The notes under the pieces: generated by a model
The model's input: only the letters and a program-made list of their open reading frames with translations
Databases searched by the model: none
Told to the model about the DNA's origin: nothing
Assembly: GCA_003574885.1 (NCBI GenBank)
Contig: PJFC01000003.1
Coordinates: forward strand, 1-64,000
Source: Geobacter sp.
Lineage (GTDB): Bacteria > Desulfobacterota > Desulfuromonadia > Geobacterales > Geobacteraceae
Direction: 5' to 3'
DNA length: 64,000 bases
Shown here: positions 1-6,880 of the stretch, piece after piece
Layout of the letters: each line of letters starts with the position of its first letter
How positions within the stretch are numbered: position 1 is the stretch's first letter
Position numbers and translations under genes: made by a program

Positions 1-133
1 TCGACAGCCTGGGACTGTTCTCCCTTCAGGAGCAGTACCAACGGCTCCAGCGCGTTTCATGAACCGCCGTGCACGGAACCGTACGCACGGTGGTGTGGGA
101 GGACGGCGGGGGAGACCCCGCCTCCTACCCGAT
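1..133 (+). mobile_element. Group II intron, 3' end (domains V and VI), truncated by window edge
   Basis: Positions 61-94 form a 34-nt domain V: 63-72 pairs with 85-94 with one G-U. Positions 105-111 pair with 116-122 around a GAGA loop, extended by 100-103 with 123-126, which gives domain VI. The 3' end CTACCCGAT, with an unpaired A at 127, is typical of bacterial group II introns. The next bases, TTAGCC, match an integron attC core, so this is probably an IIC-attC intron. The 5' part, including most of the maturase gene, lies outside the window. Confidence 0.85.
3..62 (+). CDS. C-terminal end of the intron-encoded reverse transcriptase/maturase (partial)
   Basis: An open frame enters from the left edge and stops with TGA at 60-62, giving 19 residues that end LQEQYQRLQRVS. 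The stop overlaps the first base of domain V at 61, which is where the intron-encoded protein normally ends in group II introns with the gene in domain IV. The fragment is too short for a family match on its own. The assignment rests on its position just before domain V, and it could be non-coding intron sequence. Confidence 0.5.
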   Translation, partial: DSLGLFSLQEQYQRLQRVS

Positions 134-138
134 TAGCC
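132..138 (+). repeat. Right-end remnant of the attC site interrupted by the intron
   Basis: The bases right after the intron read TTAGCC. With the G lost to the other side of the insertion this restores GTTAGCC, an R'-type core site. Its reverse complement GGCTAAC is exactly the R'' core of the first cassette's attC at 598-604, as expected for one cassette. The left part of the split attC lies outside the window. Confidence 0.6.
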
Positions 139-165
139 AAGAAAAAACTGAGGAGAAAACTACGA

Positions 166-573
166 GTGAGTGATCCTGTTGAGATGCTTGGAAAACTTAT
201 CTTGCTTGCTGTCATCGGAGCATTTCTGGCGCATCAATCATGGTCGCGGAAAGCGCACCAGCGACAGAACGCCGATGTGTGTACAAGATGCGGAAAAGAA
301 CCAATCAATCAATTACCTCCTGAGCTTGGTGGCCAAGGAACGATGTGCGCTGAGTGCCAAAGAGTAACTCAAAGAAACTATAGAGCAGGCTCATTGTCCT
401 TTTACTCTTTGGCCGTTCTCTTCGGACTAATATTCGCTATTAAGGTTGTCCCAGAAATTACAAGCGGAGTGGATCGCACTGCGGCAGAAGTAATCGTGAT
501 ATTTATTTCTGTCATTGGTCTTTGCGCGGGAGCCGGATTTTGCATTCGCTTCTTTGGAAAGAAAGTCGTATGA
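166..573 (+). CDS. Integron cassette protein 1: zinc-ribbon membrane protein, unknown function
   Basis: This is a 135-residue protein starting with GTG at 166, with AGGAG at 151-155 ten bases upstream. An N-terminal hydrophobic stretch (about residues 7-24) is followed by two CxxC pairs (CTRC and CAEC, about residues 39-65) that could bind zinc. Two further membrane segments follow (about 78-96 and 107-128). It is the only gene of the first cassette, between the intron-split core site and the attC at 598. I do not recognise a named family. Cassette genes are usually expressed from an upstream Pc promoter, which is not in the window. Confidence 0.7.
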   Translation: MSDPVEMLGKLILLAVIGAFLAHQSWSRKAHQRQNADVCTRCGKEPINQLPPELGGQGTMCAECQRVTQRNYRAGSLSFYSLAVLFGLIFAIKVVPEITSGVDRTAAEVIVIFISVIGLCAGAGFCIRFFGKKVV

Positions 574-597
574 GGTTGCTGCAACACTTGAAATAAA

Positions 598-661
598 GGC
601 TAACCAGCGGCGACAGCGGTCTCCGCTGACGCTCCGCCGCTGGCGCCTTGAGACGTTGGAC
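598..661 (+). repeat. attC recombination site of cassette 1
   Basis: The site runs from the R'' core GGCTAAC (598-604) to the R' core GTTGGAC (655-661), which fits GTTRRRY. Between them, 604-612 pairs perfectly with 635-643, and an inner AGCGG/CCGCT stem gives the long imperfect hairpin typical of attC. R'' is the exact complement of the cassette's opening core TTAGCC at 133-138. Confidence 0.85.
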
Positions 662-667
662 AATGAA

Positions 668-1204
668 ATGATAAAAATGACTAATAAAAAAAGAAAGATC
701 GCCAAAGCGCTGATCGCTGCATTTGCATTTGCAATATTGATACTTATAACGATATTGGCAATTGTGCCTAAGAAGGACATTATTAATTTCATATTTAAGT
801 TTGAAAGAGATGCAAAAATATCTGCGTCAGGCATCAATATTTTCGTAAACAAAGATAATTTTCTGGTGATATCTGACAAAGATCCAATAATTATTGTCAA
901 TAATGATACTGGGTTTAATTTAACTTTGACCCAACTAGATAAGGACTCCGATTTAAATATTTATAAAAATAATTTCAGACTTCTAGGAAAACAATTTACT
1001 TTAGCTAGATATAACGTTGGAGGTAAGATTGTTGAAGCTATTGAAGTCACTGATAAAGATCCATCAGGAGACAAACTGGAGATAAAAATGTTGTTGAAAC
1101 CAAACCTTAGTCTCTCAATCGAGCTCAACACAGACAATGAAGAAGTAAAAAAAGCGCACATAAAGCATGTGCTGATAAACAATGTGAATTGGGTTGATAA
1201 ATAA
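668..1204 (+). CDS. Integron cassette protein 2: membrane-anchored hypothetical protein
   Basis: The likely start is ATG 668 (or 677), directly after the attC. The reading frame continues upstream, but only through attC sequence. The product of about 178 residues has a lysine-rich N-terminus, one transmembrane helix (about residues 15-36), and a soluble, Asn/Asp/Lys-rich extracytoplasmic part. No family is recognised. The gene is much more AT-rich than the surrounding chromosome, which fits a laterally acquired cassette. No strong ribosome-binding site is visible. Confidence 0.65.
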   Translation: MIKMTNKKRKIAKALIAAFAFAILILITILAIVPKKDIINFIFKFERDAKISASGINIFVNKDNFLVISDKDPIIIVNNDTGFNLTLTQLDKDSDLNIYKNNFRLLGKQFTLARYNVGGKIVEAIEVTDKDPSGDKLEIKMLLKPNLSLSIELNTDNEEVKKAHIKHVLINNVNWVDK

Positions 1205-1207
1205 AAT

Positions 1208-1291
1208 GGCTCACCCGATGGATATCAAACATCGGCGTAGACTCTGACGCGGCAAACTGCGCCGCGCAGGTCACGCCGCGCCCCGTTATGA
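1208..1291 (+). repeat. Probable attC site of cassette 2
   Basis: A strong imperfect hairpin (GGCGT..ACGCC outer stem, ACGCGGC/GCCGCG inner stem, about 1234-1276) ends at the core GTTATGAC (1285-1292). The left core is not clear, so the left boundary is approximate. The right core is the exact complement of GTCATAAC at 1770-1777, the R'' core of the next cassette, so the junction is sound. Confidence 0.65.
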
Positions 1292-1302
1292 CAGGAATTA
1301 AA

Positions 1303-1776
1303 ATGACAATGATGAATTCGATCACAGCTGACGATTTCATATCCTTTCGGGATTTCGACTTGAATTGGCGGTTTACCGACCCAAAACATAACCTCTTACC
1401 GGAAGAAGACCTCTCAGAAATTCACCCTCTCTCAAGAACAATGTCGATACAACTCTACGAACAAACAGAGAAATATCTCGGTAACGCCACCCTGGAGAAG
1501 TCAAAATTCCAAACAATCGAATCTCACGAAATAACTGAGGATCATGAAGAAGTAAGAAAATGGCTGAAAGAGAAAATAATTAATCCCCAAACCCAGGTAG
1601 CGGTCTCATGGGACAAAACAACTTGTGCCGTAACCACTTGGAAAATTTTCTGCAAATATTGGGATGACTTTTGTTATCCAAGCTCTGATGACATCCTGAT
1701 ATGGGCTTCATCAGAAGGTTGGATTCTGAATTACTGCCACCACGAAATTCTTGAATTTGGAGTTCTGAAGTCATAA
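1303..1776 (+). CDS. Integron cassette protein 3: soluble hypothetical protein
   Basis: Start ATG 1303 is chosen because AGGA lies at 1293-1296. An in-frame ATG at 1288 lies inside the attC core and is less likely. The product is about 157 residues, acidic, rich in Trp and aromatic residues, with no signal peptide or membrane segment. The pattern W-x-F near residue 20 followed by a Leu-Pro-x-x-Asp-Leu stretch and an I-x-P-L motif recalls DUF2947-type proteins often seen in integron arrays, but this is a memory-based suggestion. The stop codon overlaps the R'' core of its own attC. Confidence 0.65.
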   Translation: MTMMNSITADDFISFRDFDLNWRFTDPKHNLLPEEDLSEIHPLSRTMSIQLYEQTEKYLGNATLEKSKFQTIESHEITEDHEEVRKWLKEKIINPQTQVAVSWDKTTCAVTTWKIFCKYWDDFCYPSSDDILIWASSEGWILNYCHHEILEFGVLKS

Positions 1777-1831
1777 CCATCGGCACGACCGGGCCTAAAA
1801 ACCCGCCCGGTCAGCCTCAGCACCGTTACCC
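1770..1831 (+). repeat. attC recombination site of cassette 3
   Basis: The R'' core GTCATAAC (1770-1777) is the perfect complement of this cassette's opening core GTTATGAC (1285-1292). A perfect GACCGGGC/GCCCGGTC stem lies in the middle (about 1787-1812). The site closes with GTTACCC at 1825-1831. The length of 62 bp is normal for attC. Confidence 0.85.
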
Positions 1832-1844
1832 AGAGAAAAAGAAG

Positions 1845-2309
1845 ATGATCTGTCCAAAATGCAAAGCTGAATATCGAGAGGGATTTCTCACCTGTGCAGA
1901 CTGTGAGGTTCCTCTGGTCAATGAACTATCTCCACTACAGGAAGTTGATCTTCCCGTAGACCTTGAAAAGTCCGAATTTGAGAAAGTCTTTGAAACCTAC
2001 GACAGCTACGAATTTTTGGATGCATGTAAGGTCTTGAAAGATGCAGGAGTCCCATTCACAGGCGATGAGTGGTACACCGGCGAATTTCGCGCTACAAGAC
2101 GTGCCCAAGCTCCATACGTATGGGCAGTTCTGGTGCCAGCGGAAAGGAAGAATGAAGCACTTCGGCTGCTTGAGGAAAAGAAAGCAGGTGAACCAATCAC
2201 GTTTTCTCAAACAGAAACTGAACCTATGAAGCCGAAAGATGCTTGGATGCTATTGGCAATCATGGCGATCTTTGCTGCTCTCATGGTGATATTGATTTGG
2301 AGAGGGTAG
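1845..2309 (+). CDS. Integron cassette protein 4: zinc-ribbon protein with C-terminal membrane anchor
   Basis: This is a 154-residue protein. The N-terminus carries a CPKC...CADC zinc ribbon (residues 3-21). It is followed by a soluble alpha/beta region (about 45-130) resembling the DUF2007/putative signal-transducing domain that often follows such ribbons, and one C-terminal transmembrane helix (about 132-151) ending in a short Arg-rich tail. The start ATG 1845 follows a purine-rich AGAAAAAGAAG. It lies alone between two attC sites. The function is unknown. Confidence 0.7.
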   Translation: MICPKCKAEYREGFLTCADCEVPLVNELSPLQEVDLPVDLEKSEFEKVFETYDSYEFLDACKVLKDAGVPFTGDEWYTGEFRATRRAQAPYVWAVLVPAERKNEALRLLEEKKAGEPITFSQTETEPMKPKDAWMLLAIMAIFAALMVILIWRG

Positions 2310-2338
2310 TTAACTTGGCGCCTTGAACGTGCAATCAC

Positions 2339-2400
2339 GGCTAACCAAGTGCAGCAGCAGTCTTCGCTACGCTCCGCTGCCATGCTCTCTCACGTTGAAC
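2339..2400 (+). repeat. attC recombination site at the end of the cassette array
   Basis: R''-like GGCTAAC (2339-2345) and R' GTTGAAC (2394-2400, fits GTTRRRY) enclose a GCAGC..GCTGC stem. GGCTAACCA is shared with the first attC. This R'' does not complement cassette 4's opening core GTTACCC, so the junction may record an older rearrangement or a lost gene-less cassette. No further attC is seen downstream. Confidence 0.7.
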
Positions 2401-2519
2401 AATCAAAAGGAAAATAATCCATATGTAGACCTGTCCCTCAATGGTTCTCCTTCTCCGGAATTTTCCGTTACACTATAGACAGCAACATATTACAAAAGTT
2501 TGTATAGTGGTAGAGACCC

Positions 2520-3914
2520 ATGAAGATATTCATACCGACCAACTCATGGATCTGGACATTTTGCGCGAATTGTAAATCCGGACTTGGGGTGTATCTCATT
2601 GCTGCCTTGGCCATCATCTGCGGGAGTTCTCTCGGCATTACCGCTGCCGCTGCCGCCGATGCCGATGCAAAACCAGACTTTGTCCGACAGGATGTCCAGG
2701 AAGGCGGAGAATCCACTGGCGGTGGAGCCATTCAAACACCGCCACTCGCCGGCGAGGCGTACAAAACCGCATTATTCGGCAGGACCATCGAGATTCCGGC
2801 ACGTAACCGCGAAAATGTTTGTTCCCTGACTCTCGGGGGGAATTACTATGCCCCTGAACTGGGTGGCGATTTGGCGGTTCCGATTGCAGCTTTTTATTAT
2901 CGGCACCGCTGGGATAAATGGTGGACCAGGGATATAATTGGCCTGTTCGTCAATGAAATGGATGTCGCCCGAAGCTTCGGCCGTTTCCAGCTGCTCGGCC
3001 ATTTCGAAAATAACACTGTGCCTTTTGCAGATGCCGAGGTTCTAAATGGCAAGGAAGTCAAAGCCAGTTCCGTCATCTGGGGAACCGTCTCCGGATGGCT
3101 GGGCGCCGGAATCCGCCTCCCGGTTGCGCCGTTCGAGGCGGATAACGACCTGCGGGTTCAGCTGTTTTATCACGCCGGTTATTTCTACGATATGCGGACA
3201 AGCGACACCGACGCCAACGTCCGTCTACCGCCAGATACCTTCGTCCATGGTCTTCATCTCCGCATTCGAAAAGACGGGCTGCGCAGAAACATTATGGAAC
3301 TCCCTCATGAAGGTTGGGCATGGGGTAGTGATGTGGAACTTGTCAGGCGCGACAACTGGTCGGATAGCACTTTCGGCAGGCTGGTGTTCACCAGGGATGA
3401 AACCAGGGACTATCTCAAGCTCTCCGGCTACGTAATAGGAGCAATGGGAATTCCGTGGCTTTCCGAACAAAACCGCTTCATCTGGTACCTCCACGGCGGG
3501 GTATCTCCCTGGGGAAAGCTTGACCGGTTCTCCTCATTCCGTGCGGGCGGAGGTCCGTTCCCGAACGAAACCGACGACCTCTACCGGCTTCCCTACCCCG
3601 GCGCACTGTACAACAATTTTCCGGTTTCGGACTATGTGGTCAGCACCATTGAATACCGTCGGGAGCTTTTATTCTTTCTTTACCTGCATCTGCGTGGCAC
3701 CTTCGCCTGGGGCGCCAATCGGCCAGACTATACTACGGATCAGGGTTTGAAACTCAGATTGAATTCAACAGACGGAGAGGCCTTTTCAGCTGGCCTCACC
3801 AGCGGGTTTATCAAAGATTCGCAACTCTACCTGGAATACGCCTATGACTCGAAGCTCCTGCGCAACGGCTCGTCCGGCAGCAGCATTATGCTTCTCTGGT
3901 CAAAGTCGTTCTGA
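2520..3914 (+). CDS. Predicted outer-membrane beta-barrel protein
   Basis: The 464-residue product has a long N-terminal region with a hydrophobic export segment (about residues 21-46) ending in an Ala-rich cleavage zone. The rest alternates short polar/aromatic strands and ends in Lys-Ser-Phe, the C-terminal aromatic that marks barrels assembled by the Bam machinery. A segment near residues 330-400 (RAGGG...YRLPYPGALYNN) resembles Omp85/surface-antigen barrels, but no POTRA repeats are present. It is the first chromosomal gene after the cassette array. An imperfect CACTATA/TATAGTG inverted repeat (2471-2510) lies just upstream. Substrate and role are unknown. Confidence 0.7.
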   Translation: MKIFIPTNSWIWTFCANCKSGLGVYLIAALAIICGSSLGITAAAAADADAKPDFVRQDVQEGGESTGGGAIQTPPLAGEAYKTALFGRTIEIPARNRENVCSLTLGGNYYAPELGGDLAVPIAAFYYRHRWDKWWTRDIIGLFVNEMDVARSFGRFQLLGHFENNTVPFADAEVLNGKEVKASSVIWGTVSGWLGAGIRLPVAPFEADNDLRVQLFYHAGYFYDMRTSDTDANVRLPPDTFVHGLHLRIRKDGLRRNIMELPHEGWAWGSDVELVRRDNWSDSTFGRLVFTRDETRDYLKLSGYVIGAMGIPWLSEQNRFIWYLHGGVSPWGKLDRFSSFRAGGGPFPNETDDLYRLPYPGALYNNFPVSDYVVSTIEYRRELLFFLYLHLRGTFAWGANRPDYTTDQGLKLRLNSTDGEAFSAGLTSGFIKDSQLYLEYAYDSKLLRNGSSGSSIMLLWSKSF

Positions 3915-4056
3915 AGCTGTCCGGTTTGCAGCAGAGGTTGCGTCATCTAAAACTGCGCTGCCATTATATTCGCTCCTTTCAACTTTATAGCGGAAATAAC
4001 ATAGGTGCCAGGCTATTGGTTGGAGTTCTCGGGCACAGCGAGAGAAAGTGTGGATA

Positions 4057-4473
4057 ATGGAGAAAGAGACAATACCCACCCGTTGCTGTCATGAATCGCC
4101 GCCGGGGCAATTGCTCCTTGGCATCCGCCAGTTCAACGGTCAGGAGTGGTTTGAGTGTCATGAGACGTTGGAAATCCTCTGGCTCAAAGAAACAGGAGAG
4201 GTGCGGGATTTGTACCAGGGGATCATCCAGATTGCCATCGCACTGCACCACTGGCGCAACGGCAACTTTGGCGGATCACTCAGCCTCTTGTCAGGCGGCA
4301 GGGGTTATTTGCTCCGTGTGCCGGCGGTCTGCCTGTGGGTGGACGTGGCAGGTTTCATCTCCCAAGTTGACCGGGTGCACGATTTTCTGGAGCGGCTGGG
4401 TAAAGAGAAGATGGGTGAACTGGACCCTGCACTCATCCCGCGTTTGCAGACCGTATCAGTAACACCGCAATAA
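4057..4473 (+). CDS. DUF309 family protein
   Basis: A small soluble protein of 138 residues. It has the family pattern: F-N near the start, the W-F-x-C-H-E-x-L-E motif (about residues 30-38), then LYQGIIQIA and a gene-typical L-x-x-G. The His/Glu pairs make a helical bundle with a possible metal site; its biochemical role is unknown. The start ATG 4057 has GAGAAAG at 4042-4048. A GTG at 4048 is less likely. It lies in the same direction as the flavin reductase gene and may share a transcript. Confidence 0.75.
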   Translation: MEKETIPTRCCHESPPGQLLLGIRQFNGQEWFECHETLEILWLKETGEVRDLYQGIIQIAIALHHWRNGNFGGSLSLLSGGRGYLLRVPAVCLWVDVAGFISQVDRVHDFLERLGKEKMGELDPALIPRLQTVSVTPQ

Positions 4474-4553
4474 AGACGCTTCTGCGGCGCGGGGTGTGGC
4501 GGCGCCTGCTTCTTCCGCTTCTTCTTGATCAAGAAATATCAGGAGGTGCTCTC

Positions 4554-5096
4554 ATGCAAAAGCTGGAGTTGAGCAAAGCCTTTACCCTGATGGAATCGGG
4601 GCCTGTTGTCCTTGTGACAACCCATGACGGGCGGAAAGACAACATCATGACTATCTCCTGGACGATGGTGTTGGATTTCACCCCGGTATTTGCCATCACC
4701 ACGGGTGAATGGAATCACTCGTTCGCGGCGTTGCGGAAGAACAAGGAGTGCGTCATTGCCATTCCAACGGTTGACATGATCGATACGGTGGTCGGTATAG
4801 GGACGTGCTCGGGCGCAGACACGGACAAGTTCGCAAAGTTCAAACTCACGCCGGTACAGGGCAACGTTGTCAAGCCGCCCCTGATCAAGGAGTGCCTCGC
4901 CAACATAGAGTGCAAGGTCATCGACATCGTCAAGAAGCACAACATCGTCGTGCTGGAGGCGGTTGCCGCGTATATCGATACCGCACGCAAAGAGAAGCGC
5001 ACGGTTCACGCTGTCGGCGATGGAACGTTCATTGTTGACGGGCGCAAGATTGACCGGAGGGAAATGATGGCTTCCAAGATTCCATCCGGCGTCTAG
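4554..5096 (+). CDS. Flavin reductase family / flavoredoxin-like FMN-binding protein
   Basis: A 180-residue cytosolic protein. The start ATG 4554 is fixed by a strong AGGAGGT eight bases upstream. The flavin-reductase-like fold is suggested by VVLVTT..G..NIMTISWT (about residues 18-37), the TGEWNHS stretch, and CSGADTDKF (about 84-92), which contact FMN in flavoredoxins. Family members bind FMN and accept electrons from NAD(P)H or reduced partners. No partner enzyme is adjacent, so the substrate is open. Confidence 0.8.
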   Translation: MQKLELSKAFTLMESGPVVLVTTHDGRKDNIMTISWTMVLDFTPVFAITTGEWNHSFAALRKNKECVIAIPTVDMIDTVVGIGTCSGADTDKFAKFKLTPVQGNVVKPPLIKECLANIECKVIDIVKKHNIVVLEAVAAYIDTARKEKRTVHAVGDGTFIVDGRKIDRREMMASKIPSGV

Positions 5097-5216
5097 ACTT
5101 CATTGGCTGGACATGGGGAAGCGTTGGGGGCAGGTCAGACCGATCATCGTCCATGGTAGTATATACGTGACATAACGTCTCACTGCAGTAGTCCCTCAAA
5201 GAGGAGGAGGTTTACC

Positions 5217-5900
5217 ATGAAAATTCTGATTGTTCTCACCTCTCATGATCAGCTTGGCGATACGGGAATGAAGACAGGCTTCTGGCTGGAGGAGTTCGCC
5301 GCGCCCTATTACGTGTTCAGGGATGCCGGTGCGACCGTAACGCTGGCCTCGCCTAAGGGGGGGCAACCGCCCCTTGACCCGAAGAGCGACCTGCCCGACT
5401 TCCATACCGACGCCACCAGGCGCTTCCGTGCCGACGCCTTGGCACAGGCCCAACTCGCTGATACGATGAAGCTCGAAGAAGTGTCGGCTGAGGATTTTGA
5501 CGCACTCTTTTATCCCGGCGGCCATGGCACCATGTGGGACCTTCCCGATAATCCGGCATCAATCGCCCTCATCGAGGCTTTCGTGAAGGCAGGCAAACCG
5601 GTCTCTGCCGTGTGTCACGCACCGGCCGCCTTTGCCAATGTACACGGAAAGGATGGGGAGTATCTGGTTAACGGGAAACGGGTCACCGGTTTTTCCAACA
5701 CCGAGGAAGAAGCCGTGGAACTCACGAAGGTCGTCCCCTTCCTGCTGGAAGACAAACTCAGGCAGATGGGCGGCATCTACAGCAAGGGGGCCGACTGGGC
5801 TCCCTATGTTCAGGTGGACGGCAGTCTGGTAACGGGTCAGAACCCGGCATCCTCCGGGCCCGCCGCGGAAGAGCTCCTGAAGCTGCTGCGCTCTGCATGA
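5217..5900 (+). CDS. DJ-1/PfpI (Hsp31-like) class I glutamine amidotransferase-fold protein
   Basis: The 227-residue product has the nucleophile elbow AVCHAPA with Cys123-His124 and a Glu near residue 25 (GFWLEEFAAP), the Cys-His-Glu set of the Hsp31/YhbO group. FYPGGHGTMWDL (about 98-109) forms the oxyanion side. Relatives act as glyoxalase III, deglycase or chaperone; the sequence does not tell which. AGAGGAGGAGG directly upstream gives strong translation. It is monocistronic: a terminator hairpin follows at 5962-5995. Confidence 0.85.
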   Translation: MKILIVLTSHDQLGDTGMKTGFWLEEFAAPYYVFRDAGATVTLASPKGGQPPLDPKSDLPDFHTDATRRFRADALAQAQLADTMKLEEVSAEDFDALFYPGGHGTMWDLPDNPASIALIEAFVKAGKPVSAVCHAPAAFANVHGKDGEYLVNGKRVTGFSNTEEEAVELTKVVPFLLEDKLRQMGGIYSKGADWAPYVQVDGSLVTGQNPASSGPAAEELLKLLRSA

Positions 5901-5961
5901 TTTCCGGAATCAACGTGACAACTTCCCCACCATTTGCTTGATTACCTCCTGCAAGACAAGA

Positions 5962-5995
5962 AAAGCCCCGGTGGTCACAGGACCAACGGGGCTTT
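5962..5995. terminator. Bidirectional intrinsic terminator
   Basis: AAAGCCCCG (5962-5970) pairs with CGGGGCTTT (5987-5995). It lies between the convergent DJ-1-like gene and the minus-strand secreted protein and can serve both. Confidence 0.8.
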
Positions 5996-6010
5996 CAGAC
6001 AGACCTCTCC

Positions 6011-6793
6011 TCAATTTCTCCCCGGCGGCGGGGGTGCATACCCGCCATCGTCCCACATCCGGTTCCGCGGCGGCAGATGCTTCCTGCAGCTGATGATCCC
6101 CTTGCGGCAGAGGGTTTCTCGCCACTCGTACCGGATATAGATCTTTTCCCACGCCCCGGCCTCCGGCTCGAACTCTACCGTCCGCACGGGAGAATACTCT
6201 TCGCGGCCGTAGCCGGTCCCGGCGCTCTCCTCCGCCCGGTCGGCCGCCTTGGCTCGTTTTTGCACGGACGGTGCGGCCGGCGCAGCAGCACCCGATCTCC
6301 CCTGGTATAGCTCAACCGGTGGCTCATAGCGGCGCACCTCGGGATAGACGGCAACGGCGATCACCCCCATGGCCGACTCATCTTTGAAGGCCGCAGCATA
6401 GGAGTCGGCAGCGGTGGTGAAATAGAATCGGTTGACCCGGTCGTCCCCCGTGCGCCACCCATTGAACTCCCCTTCGCCATAAGGTTCCAGGATATACATC
6501 CGCTCCCTGTTGCCGAGCCACGACTTCTTACCCGAGATGATGTTGCGGCCATCCACGGCGATCACGATGCCGACCCGCCGGTCCAGCCGGTTACGCACGA
6601 CGATGCTGTAGTGGTCCCCTTTCATTGCCTCCGCGTAAACTTTCCGGTTGTTCCCCCTCGACGTTGCCGGATACAGGGGGAGTTCGCGCCCGTTGTCCGT
6701 CCTGATCCTCACATCCACCCCATCGCCGACCGAACCCGCCCAGGCACCGGCGGCAAGCCCCATGAACACCAGCACAAATACCATCGTTCTCAT
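6011..6793 (-). CDS. Secreted hypothetical protein
   Basis: The 260-residue product has a clear signal peptide (about residues 1-19, cleavage after AWA). The mature part begins with a beta-rich domain of about 130 residues (polysaccharide- or adhesin-like, family not recognised). A Pro/Ala/Arg-rich linker (about 165-195) and a basic C-terminal part with two Cys (LCRKGIISCRK) follow. It lies downstream of, and in the same direction as, the sigma/anti-sigma pair with an 87-bp gap. It may be part of that regulon, which is inference from position only. Confidence 0.6.
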   Translation of the reverse strand: MRTMVFVLVFMGLAAGAWAGSVGDGVDVRIRTDNGRELPLYPATSRGNNRKVYAEAMKGDHYSIVVRNRLDRRVGIVIAVDGRNIISGKKSWLGNRERMYILEPYGEGEFNGWRTGDDRVNRFYFTTAADSYAAAFKDESAMGVIAVAVYPEVRRYEPPVELYQGRSGAAAPAAPSVQKRAKAADRAEESAGTGYGREEYSPVRTVEFEPEAGAWEKIYIRYEWRETLCRKGIISCRKHLPPRNRMWDDGGYAPPPPGRN

Positions 6794-6880
6794 ACGTCCC
6801 TCCCTGTCATGCCGTGTAATGACTCTTTGTACGGTTAGACAAAAGAGGGATGAAGAATGTTCCCGAAAAAAATAAAATTT

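Noticed and set aside
515-667. Upstream extension of cassette gene 2 into the attC and the end of cassette gene 1
   Set aside because: The extension overlaps gene 1 and the recombination site in another frame; a start at 668 or 677 fits cassette structure.
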